Shown: positions 7,543 to 15,185 of the stretch, piece by piece
How the letters are laid out: every line of letters begins with the position of its first letter
Numbering within the stretch: the first letter of the stretch is position 1
From: Lachnospiraceae bacterium
Lineage (GTDB): Bacteria > Bacillota > Clostridia > Lachnospirales > Lachnospiraceae
Length of the DNA stretch: 37,414 nt
Direction of reading: 5' to 3'
Assembly: GCA_024690205.1 (NCBI GenBank)
Contig: JAILCX010000056.1
Location: forward strand, 1 to 37,414
Translations under genes and position numbers: made by a program
Notes under the pieces: model-generated
Database searches by the model: none
Told to the model about the DNA's origin: nothing
What the model saw: the letters and a program-made list of their open reading frames with translations, nothing else

Positions 7543-8277
7543 ATGAAGAAGTTTTTAGCCATAATTGCAATGCTCTTAAGCATTGTCTCGTCCCGTGACG
7601 GACAAGTAAAAGAAGATGTTACAATAAAGGAGCCGGCTGTCATAAATTATATGACGGTCGGCCTTCTGGACTCTCAGGCTGCATCATATGATAATAAATT
7701 TGAGATAATCTGCGAGGGAGAGGTTCCGGACAGGATCTTAAAGACGGTAGAAGAATACACTTCACTTATCCCCGAAGTGATACTTGAAAATACGGCCGAT
7801 AACGGGTTTGTATACATCATCGACCCGTCAGGACAAAACACCGAAAACCACGCCGGCATGGCAACGTTTCCGGACTGCACGGTAAATGGTGAGCTTCTGC
7901 ACCTTAAGGATAATACCACTCCTCCGGGCGGAAAGATCGCTGTTATGGGAGATACACTCTCAAGGACAAAAATGGCTGCTATCCATGAGGTTGGACATGC
8001 CGTTGATTTTATAATCGCCGAGGCCTACGGATACAGTACGGTCTTTGAAGATGAAGTATATATGTCTATGGAAGGCGATCCCGAGTGGCAGCGTATCTTC
8101 GAGGAAGAAAATGAGCTTTCGGGTTTCCCGGATTACAACAGGAAATGCGCTCTTGAATACTTTGCGGAGGTATTCAGGTATGTGTTTGAAGATCCGTCTA
8201 AGCTTGATAATGTACCACAGTCAAAGCAGTACATGACAGACCTTCTTGAAAGCTTCTATGGAATTACAATAGGGTGA
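7543..8277 (+). CDS. Secreted zincin metallopeptidase (anthrax lethal-factor-like, ATLF-type)
   Basis: A 244-residue protein with a signal-like N-terminus (KKFLAIIAMLLSIVSS). The zinc motif HEVGH is at 148-152 (AAIHEVGHAVD) and a downstream glutamate lies in ALEYFAEVFRYVF (E209). This HExxH plus (Y)FAE layout is that of the ATLF-like/gluzincin group, which includes anthrax lethal factor and many small secreted peptidases of unknown target. It starts six bases after the CPBP protease stop, with no strong ribosome site of its own, so it is likely translationally coupled. No lipobox or sorting motif is visible. The substrate is unknown; export is inferred from the N-terminus. Confidence 0.8.
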   Translation: MKKFLAIIAMLLSIVSSRDGQVKEDVTIKEPAVINYMTVGLLDSQAASYDNKFEIICEGEVPDRILKTVEEYTSLIPEVILENTADNGFVYIIDPSGQNTENHAGMATFPDCTVNGELLHLKDNTTPPGGKIAVMGDTLSRTKMAAIHEVGHAVDFIIAEAYGYSTVFEDEVYMSMEGDPEWQRIFEEENELSGFPDYNRKCALEYFAEVFRYVFEDPSKLDNVPQSKQYMTDLLESFYGITIG

Positions 8278-8317
8278 AGCGGGTGAAATATTTTTATACT
8301 TTTGTCTAATATTGCTG

Positions 8318-8323
8318 TATAAT
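8318..8323 (+). promoter_or_regulatory. Possible -10 box (TATAAT) for the MATE gene
   Basis: A perfect TATAAT lies 33 bases before the start codon at 8356, directly preceded by TG. No convincing -35 hexamer is present 16-18 bases upstream, so promoter strength and identity are uncertain. No hairpin terminator is visible between 8277 and this site. Confidence 0.35.
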
Positions 8324-8355
8324 TACATTCCGGTTTCGTGTATAAAAGGGGAGAA

Positions 8356-9711
8356 ATGAAAAATATCAATAACAGGCAGGGAAAGGCAGTTTTAAACATG
8401 ACTGAAGGCAGCCCGATCAAGTTGCTTGTCACCTTTGCCATTCCCATGCTCATCGGAAACATATTTCAGCAATTATATAACCTTGCGGATTCCGTTATCG
8501 TCGGAAGACTGGTAAATGCCAACGCGCTTGCTGCGATAGGAGCATCCTCGTCGGTTACTTTTTTGTTCTTTGCCCTGTGTAACGGAATAGGCTCGGGCGG
8601 AGGCATCGTAACTTCGCAGTTTTTCGGAAGCGGTGATGAAAAAGCGGTTAAAAAGTGTATCACGAATACAGCATATATCATGCTTATCGTTCCTTCGCTT
8701 GTCGGAATGACAGCCTATGCTCTTTCACGTCCCATACTTGAATTATTGGAAACACCCGAAGAGATAATGCCGGATTCACTTGCCTATATAAGGATAATGT
8801 GCGTCGGAATCATCTTCGTATCTATATATAACTTTATCGCATCGATGCTAAGAGCGCTCGGGGATTCAAAGACACCTTTATATTTCCTTGTCATATCGTG
8901 CATCCTTAATGTCGGTCTTGATATTTTCTTTGTATATAAGCTTAAGTTCGGAGTGGTCGGTGCCGGTATAGCAACCGCAATAGCCCAACTTTTATCCGGC
9001 TTTTCTTGCATTATATACGCCGTTAAAAAGAATCCGTATTTTAAATTTGTCAAAGATGATTTCAGAGTGGACCGCAAACTTATGTATCAGGTCGTAAGAC
9101 TCGGTATTCCGCTTTCGCTTCAGTTCGGACTCATTGCGATCTCGTGCATGGCCCTTCAGAGGGTAGTCAATTCCTTCGGAGCCGTCGCTGTTGCTGCATT
9201 TACCGCAACGAGCCGTATAGAACAGCTTATACATCAGCCTTACCAGACTCTTGGTATGGCGGTTTCAACTTACACCGGACAGAACCACGGAGCCAAAAAG
9301 TATGAAAGGATCACGGAAGGCTACCGCAAGGCACTGCTTTTCATGGCAGTCTTTTCTCTTGCAATGCTCCCTGTCATGCAGATATTCGGAAGAACGCTGG
9401 TCAGTCTTTTTGTTAAGGAAGAAGCCGTTATCTCCATGGGAGCACAGGCGGTTAAGATAACGAGTATTTTCTATGTCTTCCTCGGAATGATCTATGTTAT
9501 AAGAGGAGTATTAAACGGTCTGGGAGATGCATTCTTTGCACTTCTTAACGGGATCGTAGAGGTTGCCGGAAGATTCACCGTGCCCATACTTCTTACAACT
9601 ATCCCCGCAATAGGACTCTGGGGCATCTGGTGGTCCACGGGAGTTGTATGGTTTTTAAGCGGATTCACCGCATGGTTGCGCTATCTACAATACAAAAAGA
9701 AAATATGGTAA
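8356..9711 (+). CDS. MATE-family multidrug/sodium antiporter
   Basis: A 451-residue protein with about 12 membrane spans, the usual MATE length. Recognisable regions are MTEGSPIKLLVTFAIPMLIGNIFQQLYN at the N-terminus (the family signature around the first helix), VGRLVNANALAAIGASSSVTFL, and the second-half repeat PLSLQFGLIAIS. MATE proteins use a Na+ or H+ gradient to export cationic compounds; polysaccharide flippases share the same superfamily, but the sequence pattern here is that of the DinF/NorM-like drug exporters. A GTG at 8338 could extend the frame, but the AAGGGGAG motif precedes the ATG at 8356. The next gene follows after nine bases. Confidence 0.93.
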   Translation: MKNINNRQGKAVLNMTEGSPIKLLVTFAIPMLIGNIFQQLYNLADSVIVGRLVNANALAAIGASSSVTFLFFALCNGIGSGGGIVTSQFFGSGDEKAVKKCITNTAYIMLIVPSLVGMTAYALSRPILELLETPEEIMPDSLAYIRIMCVGIIFVSIYNFIASMLRALGDSKTPLYFLVISCILNVGLDIFFVYKLKFGVVGAGIATAIAQLLSGFSCIIYAVKKNPYFKFVKDDFRVDRKLMYQVVRLGIPLSLQFGLIAISCMALQRVVNSFGAVAVAAFTATSRIEQLIHQPYQTLGMAVSTYTGQNHGAKKYERITEGYRKALLFMAVFSLAMLPVMQIFGRTLVSLFVKEEAVISMGAQAVKITSIFYVFLGMIYVIRGVLNGLGDAFFALLNGIVEVAGRFTVPILLTTIPAIGLWGIWWSTGVVWFLSGFTAWLRYLQYKKKIW

Positions 9712-9720
9712 TATGTAGTA

Positions 9721-10938
9721 ATGATTAGCGTAAAGTATCTGATACTCGGAGCAGGGCCTTCGGGACTTACTCTTGCCAATACCCTTTATCAAAAGGGCGA
9801 AAGATCCATATTATTACTTGAAAAAGAAGACGAAGCCGGAGGTCTTTGCAGATCAAAGGACGTTGACGGATGGGCGCTCGATATAGGAGGCGGCCATTTT
9901 CTTGATGTCCGAAGACCCCGCGTTAATGAATTCTTATTCAGATTTATGCCCGAAAATGAGTGGGATCTTTATGAAAGGGATTCAAGGATCGCACTTGGAG
10001 ACAACTTTGTTTCTCACCCGCTAGAAGCAAATATCTGGCAGCTTCCCGATGATGTTCAAAAAGAATATCTTGAATCGGTTAAGGCAGCAGGATGCAACAA
10101 CAATGTTCCCAAGCCGGATCGCTTTGTAGACTGGATCACATGGAAGCTTGGGGAGCGTATAGCAAAGGATTACATGCTTCCTTATAACAGCAAGATGTTT
10201 GCCGATGAGCTTAATGAACTCGGAACATACTGGCTGGAAAAACTTCCAAACGTTGATTATGAGGATATATTAAGATCCTGCAGCGAACATCATGCCTATG
10301 CAAAACAGCCGGGACATGCGAGCTTTTATTATCCGAAAAAACACGGTTACGGTGAACTCTGGAAGAGAATGGGCGATGAACTCGGTGATGTAGTCAAGGC
10401 CGGGCAGAAGGCAGACATACTTGATATAAATGACAGATGTGTCACAACACAGGATGGAACAAAGATAAGAGCAGAAGTCGTTGTTACTACGGTTCCATGG
10501 AAGTCATTTGAAAAAATAGAAGGATTGAGTATCGAGCTTAAGGATGGTATAAAAGCCCTTAAGCACAGCAGTATTGAGACCAGATATTTTGAAGATAACC
10601 TGGATTCAAAAGCACAGTGGATCTATTATCCTGATCACAAGCTTCCTTATCACAGGATACTTTTGAGACATAATTTCTGTAAGGGTAGGGGCTACTGGAC
10701 GGAAACCCGTATCGAAAGAACGCATCTTTTTGATAAAAAGAGCGATGATAACTTCAGATACGTTAATGAATACGCCTATCCCCTTAACACTCTTGATAAA
10801 CCTAAGATCATGGAAGACCTGCTTATCTTCCTTGGAAAAAAAGGCATAATAGGTCTTGGCCGTTGGGGTGAGCACAGTCACTATAATTCCGATCTTGTGG
10901 TAGAAAAAGCCCTTGATCTTGCAGAAAAGCTTGGATAA
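9721..10938 (+). CDS. FAD-dependent oxidoreductase of the protoporphyrinogen oxidase/UDP-galactopyranose mutase-like group
   Basis: A 405-residue protein. The Rossmann FAD motif GAGPSGLTLA is at residues 9-18, followed by the E of LLLEKEDEAGGLCRS and the GG doublet region WALDIGGGHFL, as in amine oxidase/UGM-like flavoproteins. The central region includes FVDWITWKLGERIAKDYMLPYNSKMF, close to the pattern in UGM-like enzymes that act on nucleotide sugars. The C-terminal IIGLGRWGEHSHYNSDLVVEKALDLAEKL is the second FAD-contacting segment. The exact substrate cannot be read from the sequence; a role in sugar or envelope metabolism is possible. There is no clear Shine-Dalgarno, so translation may couple to the MATE gene. 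The Maf gene follows two bases after its stop. Confidence 0.8.
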   Translation: MISVKYLILGAGPSGLTLANTLYQKGERSILLLEKEDEAGGLCRSKDVDGWALDIGGGHFLDVRRPRVNEFLFRFMPENEWDLYERDSRIALGDNFVSHPLEANIWQLPDDVQKEYLESVKAAGCNNNVPKPDRFVDWITWKLGERIAKDYMLPYNSKMFADELNELGTYWLEKLPNVDYEDILRSCSEHHAYAKQPGHASFYYPKKHGYGELWKRMGDELGDVVKAGQKADILDINDRCVTTQDGTKIRAEVVVTTVPWKSFEKIEGLSIELKDGIKALKHSSIETRYFEDNLDSKAQWIYYPDHKLPYHRILLRHNFCKGRGYWTETRIERTHLFDKKSDDNFRYVNEYAYPLNTLDKPKIMEDLLIFLGKKGIIGLGRWGEHSHYNSDLVVEKALDLAEKLG

Positions 10939-10940
10939 AC

Positions 10941-11549
10941 ATGAAAAAAGATTATAAGATAGTACTTGCATCCGCTTCGCCGCGGAGAAAAGAATTACTT
11001 GAAAAGATCGGCCTTGAATTTGATATCTGTCCTTCCGATAAGGAAGAGCATGTGACCTCGGATATCCCGTCCGAAGTTTGCGTTGAACTTTCGCGTCAAA
11101 AGGCCATTGATGTCGCTTCATCCATCAAATCGTATAATGAATCGCATCCGGAGATCACTACACCGCAGGATATCATGGTGATCGGTGCTGACACTATAGT
11201 AAGCTGTGACGGAAAGATCCTCGGAAAACCCGTGGATGAGGAAGATGCAAAGCGTATGATTAAGATGCTTTCCGACAACACTCATGAAGTCTTTACGGGT
11301 GTAACGATAGTAATGGTTTACAAAAACGGAAAAGCCGGAGAGTATTCTTTCTTTGAATCCACCAAAGTAACGTGTTATCCTATTTCGGATGAGGATATAG
11401 ACGAATATATCGCATCGGGCGAACCGATGGACAAGGCGGGAGCCTATGGGATACAGGGCTCTTTTATAAAGCACGTAAAAAGCATAGAAGGAGAGTTTTC
11501 GAACGTCGTGGGACTTCCGATAGCACGACTTTATCAGGAATTGAAATAA
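10941..11549 (+). CDS. maf: Maf-family nucleoside triphosphate pyrophosphatase
   Basis: A 202-residue cytoplasmic protein of normal Maf length. It has the N-terminal signature IVLASASPRRKELLEKIG, the DTIVSCDGKILGKP segment with the catalytic aspartate, HEVFTGVTIV and the C-terminal GAYGIQGSF. The family hydrolyses dTTP/UTP or modified nucleotides to monophosphates and pyrophosphate and has been linked to septum control in Bacillus. It lies two bases after the flavoprotein gene and one base before the thioesterase gene, in a tight operon. Confidence 0.95.
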   Translation: MKKDYKIVLASASPRRKELLEKIGLEFDICPSDKEEHVTSDIPSEVCVELSRQKAIDVASSIKSYNESHPEITTPQDIMVIGADTIVSCDGKILGKPVDEEDAKRMIKMLSDNTHEVFTGVTIVMVYKNGKAGEYSFFESTKVTCYPISDEDIDEYIASGEPMDKAGAYGIQGSFIKHVKSIEGEFSNVVGLPIARLYQELK

Positions 11550-11550
11550 T

Positions 11551-12252
11551 ATGTTTACGTTTGACAGCATTGTAAGATACAGCGAGATCGACTACAGGGA
11601 GAAGCTTAATATGCTCGGAGTCCTTAATTATTTTCAGGACTGCTCGACACTTCAGTCGGAGTCACTTGGAGCAGGCGTCAAGGCACTTCATGAGAAGAAC
11701 CTTGTCTGGGTGATCTCGACATGGCAGATTGATGTAAAAAGATATCCGGAGCTTGGAGAGAGGATAACGATAGGAACTTTCCCTTACAAGTTCAGGGGCT
11801 TTTTCGGTATGAGAAATTTCTTTATAAAAGATGAAAAGGGCGAAATGGTCGCCATGGCAGACACACTCTGGACGTTGCTTAACTACAAAGAAGGCAAGCC
11901 TGCAAGGATCACTGAAGATATCCTTGCGGGATTTGATATGGAAGATCAGCTCCCAATGGAGACCGTCAAAGGAAAGATCATCATGCCTGATGAGGCAAAA
12001 GCGCTTCCCGGTATAGAAGTCAAGCCTTATCATCTTGATGCCAACATGCACGTAAATAATGGAAGATACGTTGAGATGATCACCAATCAGATAGAAATAA
12101 GGGATTATAAGAGGCTTCGCGTGGAATACAGGAAACAACAAAGACTCGGAGAGATTCTTACGCCTTATCTTTATGAAGATGAAAAAATGATCTATGCTCT
12201 CATCAAAGATTCGGAAGGCGAAACCGCTACCGTTATGGAGTTTACAAAATGA
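11551..12252 (+). CDS. Acyl-[acyl-carrier-protein] thioesterase (FatA/FatB-type)
   Basis: A 233-residue double hot-dog protein. The N-terminal half has YSEIDYREKLNMLGVLNYFQDCSTLQSESLG and LVWVISTWQIDVKRYPELGERI, the first hot-dog with its binding helix. The second starts at about residue 150 with VKPYHLDANMHVNNGRYVEMI, containing the DxNxHVNN motif whose Asn and His are catalytic in plant FatA/FatB. It releases free fatty acids from acyl-ACP in the cytoplasm. The stop codon overlaps the next ATG by four bases (ATGA). Confidence 0.92.
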   Translation: MFTFDSIVRYSEIDYREKLNMLGVLNYFQDCSTLQSESLGAGVKALHEKNLVWVISTWQIDVKRYPELGERITIGTFPYKFRGFFGMRNFFIKDEKGEMVAMADTLWTLLNYKEGKPARITEDILAGFDMEDQLPMETVKGKIIMPDEAKALPGIEVKPYHLDANMHVNNGRYVEMITNQIEIRDYKRLRVEYRKQQRLGEILTPYLYEDEKMIYALIKDSEGETATVMEFTK

Positions 12253-12881
12253 TAGAACCCGGAAAAAGACAAACCCTTTCGGTCGTTAAGATCGTGGAAT
12301 TCGGTGCCTACCTTGCCGACACGGCAGACAGCACATCATCCGAAGAATCAAGGGTACTGCTCCCCAAAAAGGAACTGCCGCCGGATCTTATGTACATGGA
12401 TCCGATAGATGTTTTTGTATACAGGGATTCAAAGGACCGTCTTATCGCCACGACACGTGACCCGCTCATCCACCTTGGAGAGGTCGCATCGTTAAAGGTA
12501 AGTGATGTATCGGATATAGGAGCTTTTCTTGACTGGGGACTTGAAAAAGATCTGTTCCTGCCATTTAAGGAGCAAAAGGGAAGGCCGCAAAAAGGAGATA
12601 TCGTAAGCGTTACTCTTTATACGGACAAGAGCAACAGACTTGCTGCGAGCATGTGGATCTCAAAGGATGAAAAAAAGACCGCGGATTATAACACGAACGC
12701 AAAGATCCTTTCGGATATCCTTAAAAAGAACGGCGGAGTATTAGCTATCGGAGATAAATCCGAACCCGAAAAGATAAAAGAGCTTACCGGAATGAGCAAA
12801 AATGAATTCAAAAAAGCCGCCGGAAATCTATACAGGCAAAGAAAGATAACGATAAGCGACAACGAAATTAAGAGCATATAA
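12249..12881 (+). CDS. cvfB: CvfB/YitL-type S1 RNA-binding protein, shortened
   Basis: A 210-residue RNA-binding protein. It begins with the CvfB pattern (KRQTLSVVKIVEFGAYLAD, VLLPKKELP, VFVYRDSKDRLIATTRDP) and a second S1-like domain (GAFLDWGLEKDLFLPFKEQ, DKSNRLAASMWI). The C-terminal winged-helix is present (ILSDILKKNGGVLAIGDKSEPEKIKELTGMSKNEFKKAAGNLYRQRKI). Typical CvfB is about 280 residues with a further S1 domain between these parts; here that central domain of about 70 residues is missing, joined by only about 15 residues. The reading frame is open, so this is either a natural short form or an old internal deletion. It is the last gene of the operon before a strong terminator. Confidence 0.85.
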   Translation: MIEPGKRQTLSVVKIVEFGAYLADTADSTSSEESRVLLPKKELPPDLMYMDPIDVFVYRDSKDRLIATTRDPLIHLGEVASLKVSDVSDIGAFLDWGLEKDLFLPFKEQKGRPQKGDIVSVTLYTDKSNRLAASMWISKDEKKTADYNTNAKILSDILKKNGGVLAIGDKSEPEKIKELTGMSKNEFKKAAGNLYRQRKITISDNEIKSI

Positions 12882-12928
12882 AAAGCAAAAGAACGGGGCT
12901 TAAAACTTAAGCACCGTTCTTTCGCTTT
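12882..12928. terminator. Bidirectional Rho-independent terminator between cvfB and yjfB
   Basis: Right after the cvfB stop, a 15-base arm (12882-12896) pairs with 12914-12928 with one mismatch, and an inner GCTTAA/TTAAGC stem (12898-12903 with 12907-12912) closes on a three-base loop. A-rich and T-rich outer stem ends give a T-tract in both directions. It sits exactly between convergent genes, so it should stop transcription from both sides. Confidence 0.85.
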
Positions 12929-12944
12929 AATCGATTAATACCGG

Positions 12945-13133
12945 CTATACCGACATATCGAAATTGCTTCCGATGTTCGGATTAACAGATAACTCCATAG
13001 AGCGATCCATCATCTGAACCAGGCTGTCGCCCTGAGTCTCGAGGTTATCGAGGGATTTGCTCAGCATAGCAACACCGAACTGGTTCTGGGTATTAACCAA
13101 AGATAATGAGGTTGATAAACCGGCAATATCCAT
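12945..13133 (-). CDS. yjfB: YjfB-family putative motility protein
   Basis: A 62-residue protein and the only convincing - strand gene. It starts MDIAGLSTSLSLVNTQNQFGVAMLSKSLDNLETQGDSLVQMM, which fits the YjfB family (short proteins whose B. subtilis member belongs to the SigD motility regulon). It is amphipathic with no membrane span or signal; its biochemical role is unknown. A strong AAAGGGAG ribosome site (complement of 13141-13149) lies seven bases before the ATG. It has its own promoter (13166-13194) and shares the terminator at 12882-12928. Confidence 0.85.
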   Translation of the reverse strand: MDIAGLSTSLSLVNTQNQFGVAMLSKSLDNLETQGDSLVQMMDRSMELSVNPNIGSNFDMSV

Positions 13134-13165
13134 ATGATCACTCCCTTTCTTTATCCGGTAAAGAC

Positions 13166-13194
13166 ATTCTACATCAAAACGACGGAATAAGCAA
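13166..13194 (-). promoter_or_regulatory. Sigma-A-type promoter of yjfB
   Basis: On the - strand TTGCTT (complement of 13189-13194) and TAGAAT (complement of 13166-13171) are 17 bases apart, 32 bases upstream of the yjfB start. No SigD-like TAAA-N15-GCCGATAT pattern was found here, in contrast to what is known for the B. subtilis gene. Confidence 0.6.
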
Positions 13195-13227
13195 GAAAAA
13201 CGGGGATTTTAACTGATAAAAATACAC

Positions 13228-13267
13228 ATATTTTCACATTTTCAGGTGGCAAAAATTGTGAAAATAT
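13228..13267 (+). promoter_or_regulatory. Inverted repeat upstream of the PucR/CdaR-like regulator, possible operator
   Basis: ATATTTTCACA (13228-13238) and TGTGAAAATAT (13257-13267) are perfect 11-base reverse complements, 18 bases apart. A possible -10 TAAAAT (13270-13275) follows directly, without a good -35. The repeat is about 65 bases before the regulator start, a fitting place for an autoregulatory or other operator; it could also form a weak RNA hairpin. The rest of 13134-13332 holds only the yjfB promoter and the ribosome site GGGAGG at 13321-13326. Confidence 0.5.
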
Positions 13268-13332
13268 ATTAAAATAAAAAGAGTGTTTTTGGTAAAACTG
13301 ACGAACTTGAAAAAGAGTTAGGGAGGTACTTG

Positions 13333-14421
13333 ATGATATCCAATCAGATCATGCAGGGTACAATAGACGGCCTCAAAAACATCGCCAAAGCGGACTTTTC
13401 CGTTTTGGATTCTGAAGGCAAAGAAGTTGCCACTACTTTGGAGGAGCCAAGATCCTTTAGGGAAGAGGCTGCGGAGTTTGCCAAATCTCCTGCGGATTCC
13501 CAGGAAATAAAGGATTGCCAATACTTTAAGATATTTGACGATAACTTCGTTGAATACATACTGGTCTGCGTCGGATCCGGTGAAGATGCTTATCTTGTCG
13601 GAAAGATGGCTGCATTCCAGATACAGAATCTGATGGTTGCCTACAAGGAGCGTTTTGACAAAGATAACTTTGTTAAGAACCTTCTTCTGGACAATCTTCT
13701 TTTGGTTGATATATACTCACGTGCCAAAAAGCTCCATATCGACACGGATGTGCCGAGAGTCGTTATGATCCTCGAATGCAAGAACTCCAAAGATGTCAAT
13801 GTTCTTGAGTCTACGAGGGCATTTTTCGGCGCCAACAACAATGATTTTGTTACCGCTGTTGATGAAAATGACGTTCTCGTCATAAAAGATCTTTCTGAAG
13901 GAACCTCCAAATTCGATATAGACCGCGTTGTCATGCAACTTCAGCGGACACTTGAAAAGGACGGTATCCGCGGGATAAAGATTGCCTATGGAACCACGGT
14001 TCCGGAACTTAAGGAAGTATCGCGCTCGTACAAAGAAGCAAAGATGGCGATGGATGTCGGAAAGATCTTCTTTGAAGAGCGCAGCATCATAGCCTACGAG
14101 GAACTCGGGATCGGTCGCTTGATCTACCAGCTTCCCCTTCCTTTGTGCAAGATGTTCATAAAGGAGATATTCGGAGACAAGACGCCCGCTTCGCTTGATG
14201 AAGAGACTCTTGCGACGATATACAAATTTTTTGAAAACAGCCTTAACGTATCGGAGACCTCAAGACAGCTTTTTATCCACAGAAATACCCTTGTATACAG
14301 GCTTGATAAGATACTTAAGATGACAGGACTCGACCTTAGGACGTTTGACGATGCGATAACGTTCCATATCGCGCTCATGGTCGTTAAATACATGAAATAC
14401 ATGGAAAGCTTTGACTATTGA
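13333..14421 (+). CDS. PucR/CdaR-family transcriptional regulator
   Basis: About 362 residues. The N-terminal region (about 1-100) looks like a ligand-sensing domain with ADFSVLDSEGKEVATT. Residues about 125-275 form a CdaR GGDEF-like domain (VVMILECKNS, IKIAYGTTVPELKEVSRSYKEAKMAMDVG). Residues about 295-355 are the PucR-type helix-turn-helix with LATIYKFFENSLNVSETSRQLFIHRNTLVYRLDKI. Such proteins act as activators responding to metabolites such as sugar diacids or purines. The ATG at 13333 has GGGAGG at six bases; a TTG one codon upstream is less likely. It lies just upstream of ftsE, so it may control the division and glycan genes, which is an inference from position. Confidence 0.85.
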   Translation: MISNQIMQGTIDGLKNIAKADFSVLDSEGKEVATTLEEPRSFREEAAEFAKSPADSQEIKDCQYFKIFDDNFVEYILVCVGSGEDAYLVGKMAAFQIQNLMVAYKERFDKDNFVKNLLLDNLLLVDIYSRAKKLHIDTDVPRVVMILECKNSKDVNVLESTRAFFGANNNDFVTAVDENDVLVIKDLSEGTSKFDIDRVVMQLQRTLEKDGIRGIKIAYGTTVPELKEVSRSYKEAKMAMDVGKIFFEERSIIAYEELGIGRLIYQLPLPLCKMFIKEIFGDKTPASLDEETLATIYKFFENSLNVSETSRQLFIHRNTLVYRLDKILKMTGLDLRTFDDAITFHIALMVVKYMKYMESFDY

Positions 14422-14435
14422 TAAGGAGAAATAAA

Positions 14436-15185
14436 ATGGCCGGAGATTCTTATTCCAACGAAAAAAAGAAACTTAGACTGAATCCGAACGGGGACATCAT
14501 CACATTGGAAAATGTCAGCAAGGCGTATTCCACGAATGGTGCGCCCGCTCTTAACGGAGTCGATCTTCGGATAAAAAAGGGAGAATTTGTTTTCATAATC
14601 GGTGACAGCGGATCGGGCAAGTCCACGATGATCAAGCTCCTCTTAAAAGAGCTTACCGCAACGGACGGAAAGATCATGGTTATGGGACAGGACCTTAACA
14701 AGATCCGTCACCGCAAGATACCGAAGTACAGAAGAAACTTAGGTATCGTATTCCAGGACTTCAGACTTTTAAAAGACAGGAATGTATACGAAAATGTTGC
14801 ATTTGCGCAGCGTATAATCCAGGTTCCGAACAAAGATATCAAAAGAAACGTTCCCAGCATCCTAGCAACGGTCGGACTTGCCGGCAAATATAAAGCTCGT
14901 CCCCGTCAGCTTTCCGGAGGAGAACAGCAAAGAGTTGCGATAGCAAGAGCTTTAGTTAACAGGCCTGCGATACTGCTTGCCGACGAGCCTACCGGAAATC
15001 TTGACCCCGATACGACATGGGAGATCATGAAACTGCTTGAGCAGATCAACGAAAACGGAACTACCATTCTCATGGTCACACACAACAGGGAGATAGTAGA
15101 TACCATGAAAAAGCGTGTGGTTACCATGAAGAAGGGCGTTATAGTCAGCGACGAAGAAAGAGGTGGTTACGTTTATGAAGATTAG
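14436..15185 (+). CDS. ftsE: Cell division ATP-binding protein FtsE
   Basis: A 249-residue ABC ATPase, with a short N-terminal extension compared with the usual about 228. Walker A is GDSGSGKST, the Q-loop VFQDFRLL is typical of FtsE, the signature is LSGGEQQR, Walker B is AILLADEPTG and the switch is MVTHNREIV. FtsE and FtsX form an ABC-type complex that does not transport but transmits ATP-driven motion across the membrane to switch on peptidoglycan hydrolases at the septum. The start at 14436 is backed by AAGGAG; a TTG at 14418 is only a frame extension. It overlaps ftsX by 11 bases. Confidence 0.97.
   Translation: MAGDSYSNEKKKLRLNPNGDIITLENVSKAYSTNGAPALNGVDLRIKKGEFVFIIGDSGSGKSTMIKLLLKELTATDGKIMVMGQDLNKIRHRKIPKYRRNLGIVFQDFRLLKDRNVYENVAFAQRIIQVPNKDIKRNVPSILATVGLAGKYKARPRQLSGGEQQRVAIARALVNRPAILLADEPTGNLDPDTTWEIMKLLEQINENGTTILMVTHNREIVDTMKKRVVTMKKGVIVSDEERGGYVYED

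Noticed and set aside
8278-8300. Repeated GGGTGAA at the end of the zincin gene as a regulatory direct repeat
   Set aside because: Two copies of a short word at the gene end are not enough to distinguish it from chance.
8338-8355. GTG start for the MATE gene, and similar upstream GTG/TTG starts at 14418, 15163 and 26040
   Set aside because: In each case a downstream ATG has a better-placed ribosome site, and the extended peptides do not match family starts.
13245-13261. TGGCA...TTGTG resembling a sigma-54 promoter
   Set aside because: The distance between the GG and the GT/GC element is eight instead of ten bases, and the -12 GC is missing.
14838-14848. Second GATATCA site as another RHH operator
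   Set aside because: It is a single half-site inside the ftsE coding region without a matching arm.
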